NCBI GenBank assembly: GCA_051745935.1
Contig: JBNJEM010000502.1
Span: forward strand, 1-6,024
From: JBNJEM01 sp051745935
GTDB taxonomy: Bacteria; Planctomycetota; Planctomycetia; Pirellulales; Pirellulaceae
Direction: 5' to 3'
Length of the DNA stretch: 6,024 bases
Shown here: piece by piece, positions 6,011 through 6,024 of the stretch
How positions within the stretch are numbered: the stretch's first letter is position 1
Layout: each line of letters starts with the position of its first letter
The notes under the pieces: generated by a model
Told to the model about the DNA's origin: nothing
The model's input: only the letters and a program-made list of their open reading frames with translations
Databases searched by the model: none
Program-made: the position numbers and the translations under genes

Positions 6011-6024
6011 GGGCTGGTCAATAG
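6011..6024 (+). repeat. 14-bp direct repeat, copy 2 (window edge)
   Basis: GGGCTGGTCAATAG, identical to 5239-5252, reaches the last base of the window, so the true length of the match is unknown. Confidence 0.4.

Larger units (their letters stand above)
4832..6024. other. 1.2-kb gene-free tail with hairpins and repeats
   Basis: No gene could be supported on either strand. The open frames are short, overlap one another on both strands, and are rich in Arg, Pro, Gly and Cys. A 92-codon plus frame from 4874 and a 105-codon minus frame ending at 5184 were examined; neither shows a known motif or a ribosome binding site. A short stop-bounded stretch at 5310-5408 (YFTRYAKSFNTIDTFRRNV) reads somewhat like protein but has no start, so a decayed gene remnant is possible. 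The decamer GAAACGTGAA occurs at 5409-5418 and 5503-5512. Hairpins dominate from 5679 onward. Confidence 0.6.

Overview
The window most likely comes from a planctomycete (Pirellulales-like). This is inferred from three things: a fused threonylcarbamoyl-AMP synthase / low-molecular-weight phosphatase gene lying directly before rpiB, a secreted TIGR03790-type protein with an inserted TPR stretch, and a gene-free tail with compact GC-rich hairpins of the kind I recall from planctomycete intergenic DNA. No rRNA, tRNA, CRISPR array, transposase or phage gene was seen.

Layout. Positions 1-316 hold no supportable gene and lie beyond the 3' end of the first gene. Positions 317-2407 (minus strand) encode a secreted protein of about 696 residues with a TIGR03790-like core, a TPR-like insertion and a C-terminal beta-rich region. 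The divergent intergenic region (2408-3214) is long. It contains a sigma70-like promoter candidate, a short ORF with a full Shine-Dalgarno sequence and a hydrophobic C-terminus, and two imperfect copies of a 20-bp motif. On the plus strand, 3215-4369 encodes the fusion protein. It is followed after 6 bp by rpiB (4376-4831), whose ribosome binding site overlaps the end of the fusion gene, so the two are almost certainly one operon. From 4832 to the end (about 1.2 kb) no gene can be supported. This tail carries a weak terminator candidate, a perfect 7-bp-stem hairpin at 5168-5188, a cluster of very compact hairpins at 5679-5981, and a 14-bp repeat whose second copy is cut by the window edge.

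How the genes fit together. The fusion joins a domain that makes the threonylcarbamoyl-adenylate needed for tRNA t6A modification to a phosphatase whose active-site loop matches the protein-arginine phosphatase YwlE. RpiB interconverts ribose-5-phosphate and ribulose-5-phosphate. The order Sua5/YrdC - YwlE - RpiB parallels the Bacillus subtilis ywlC-ywlE-ywlF neighbourhood, here with the first two fused. The divergent secreted protein has no evident functional link to this operon.
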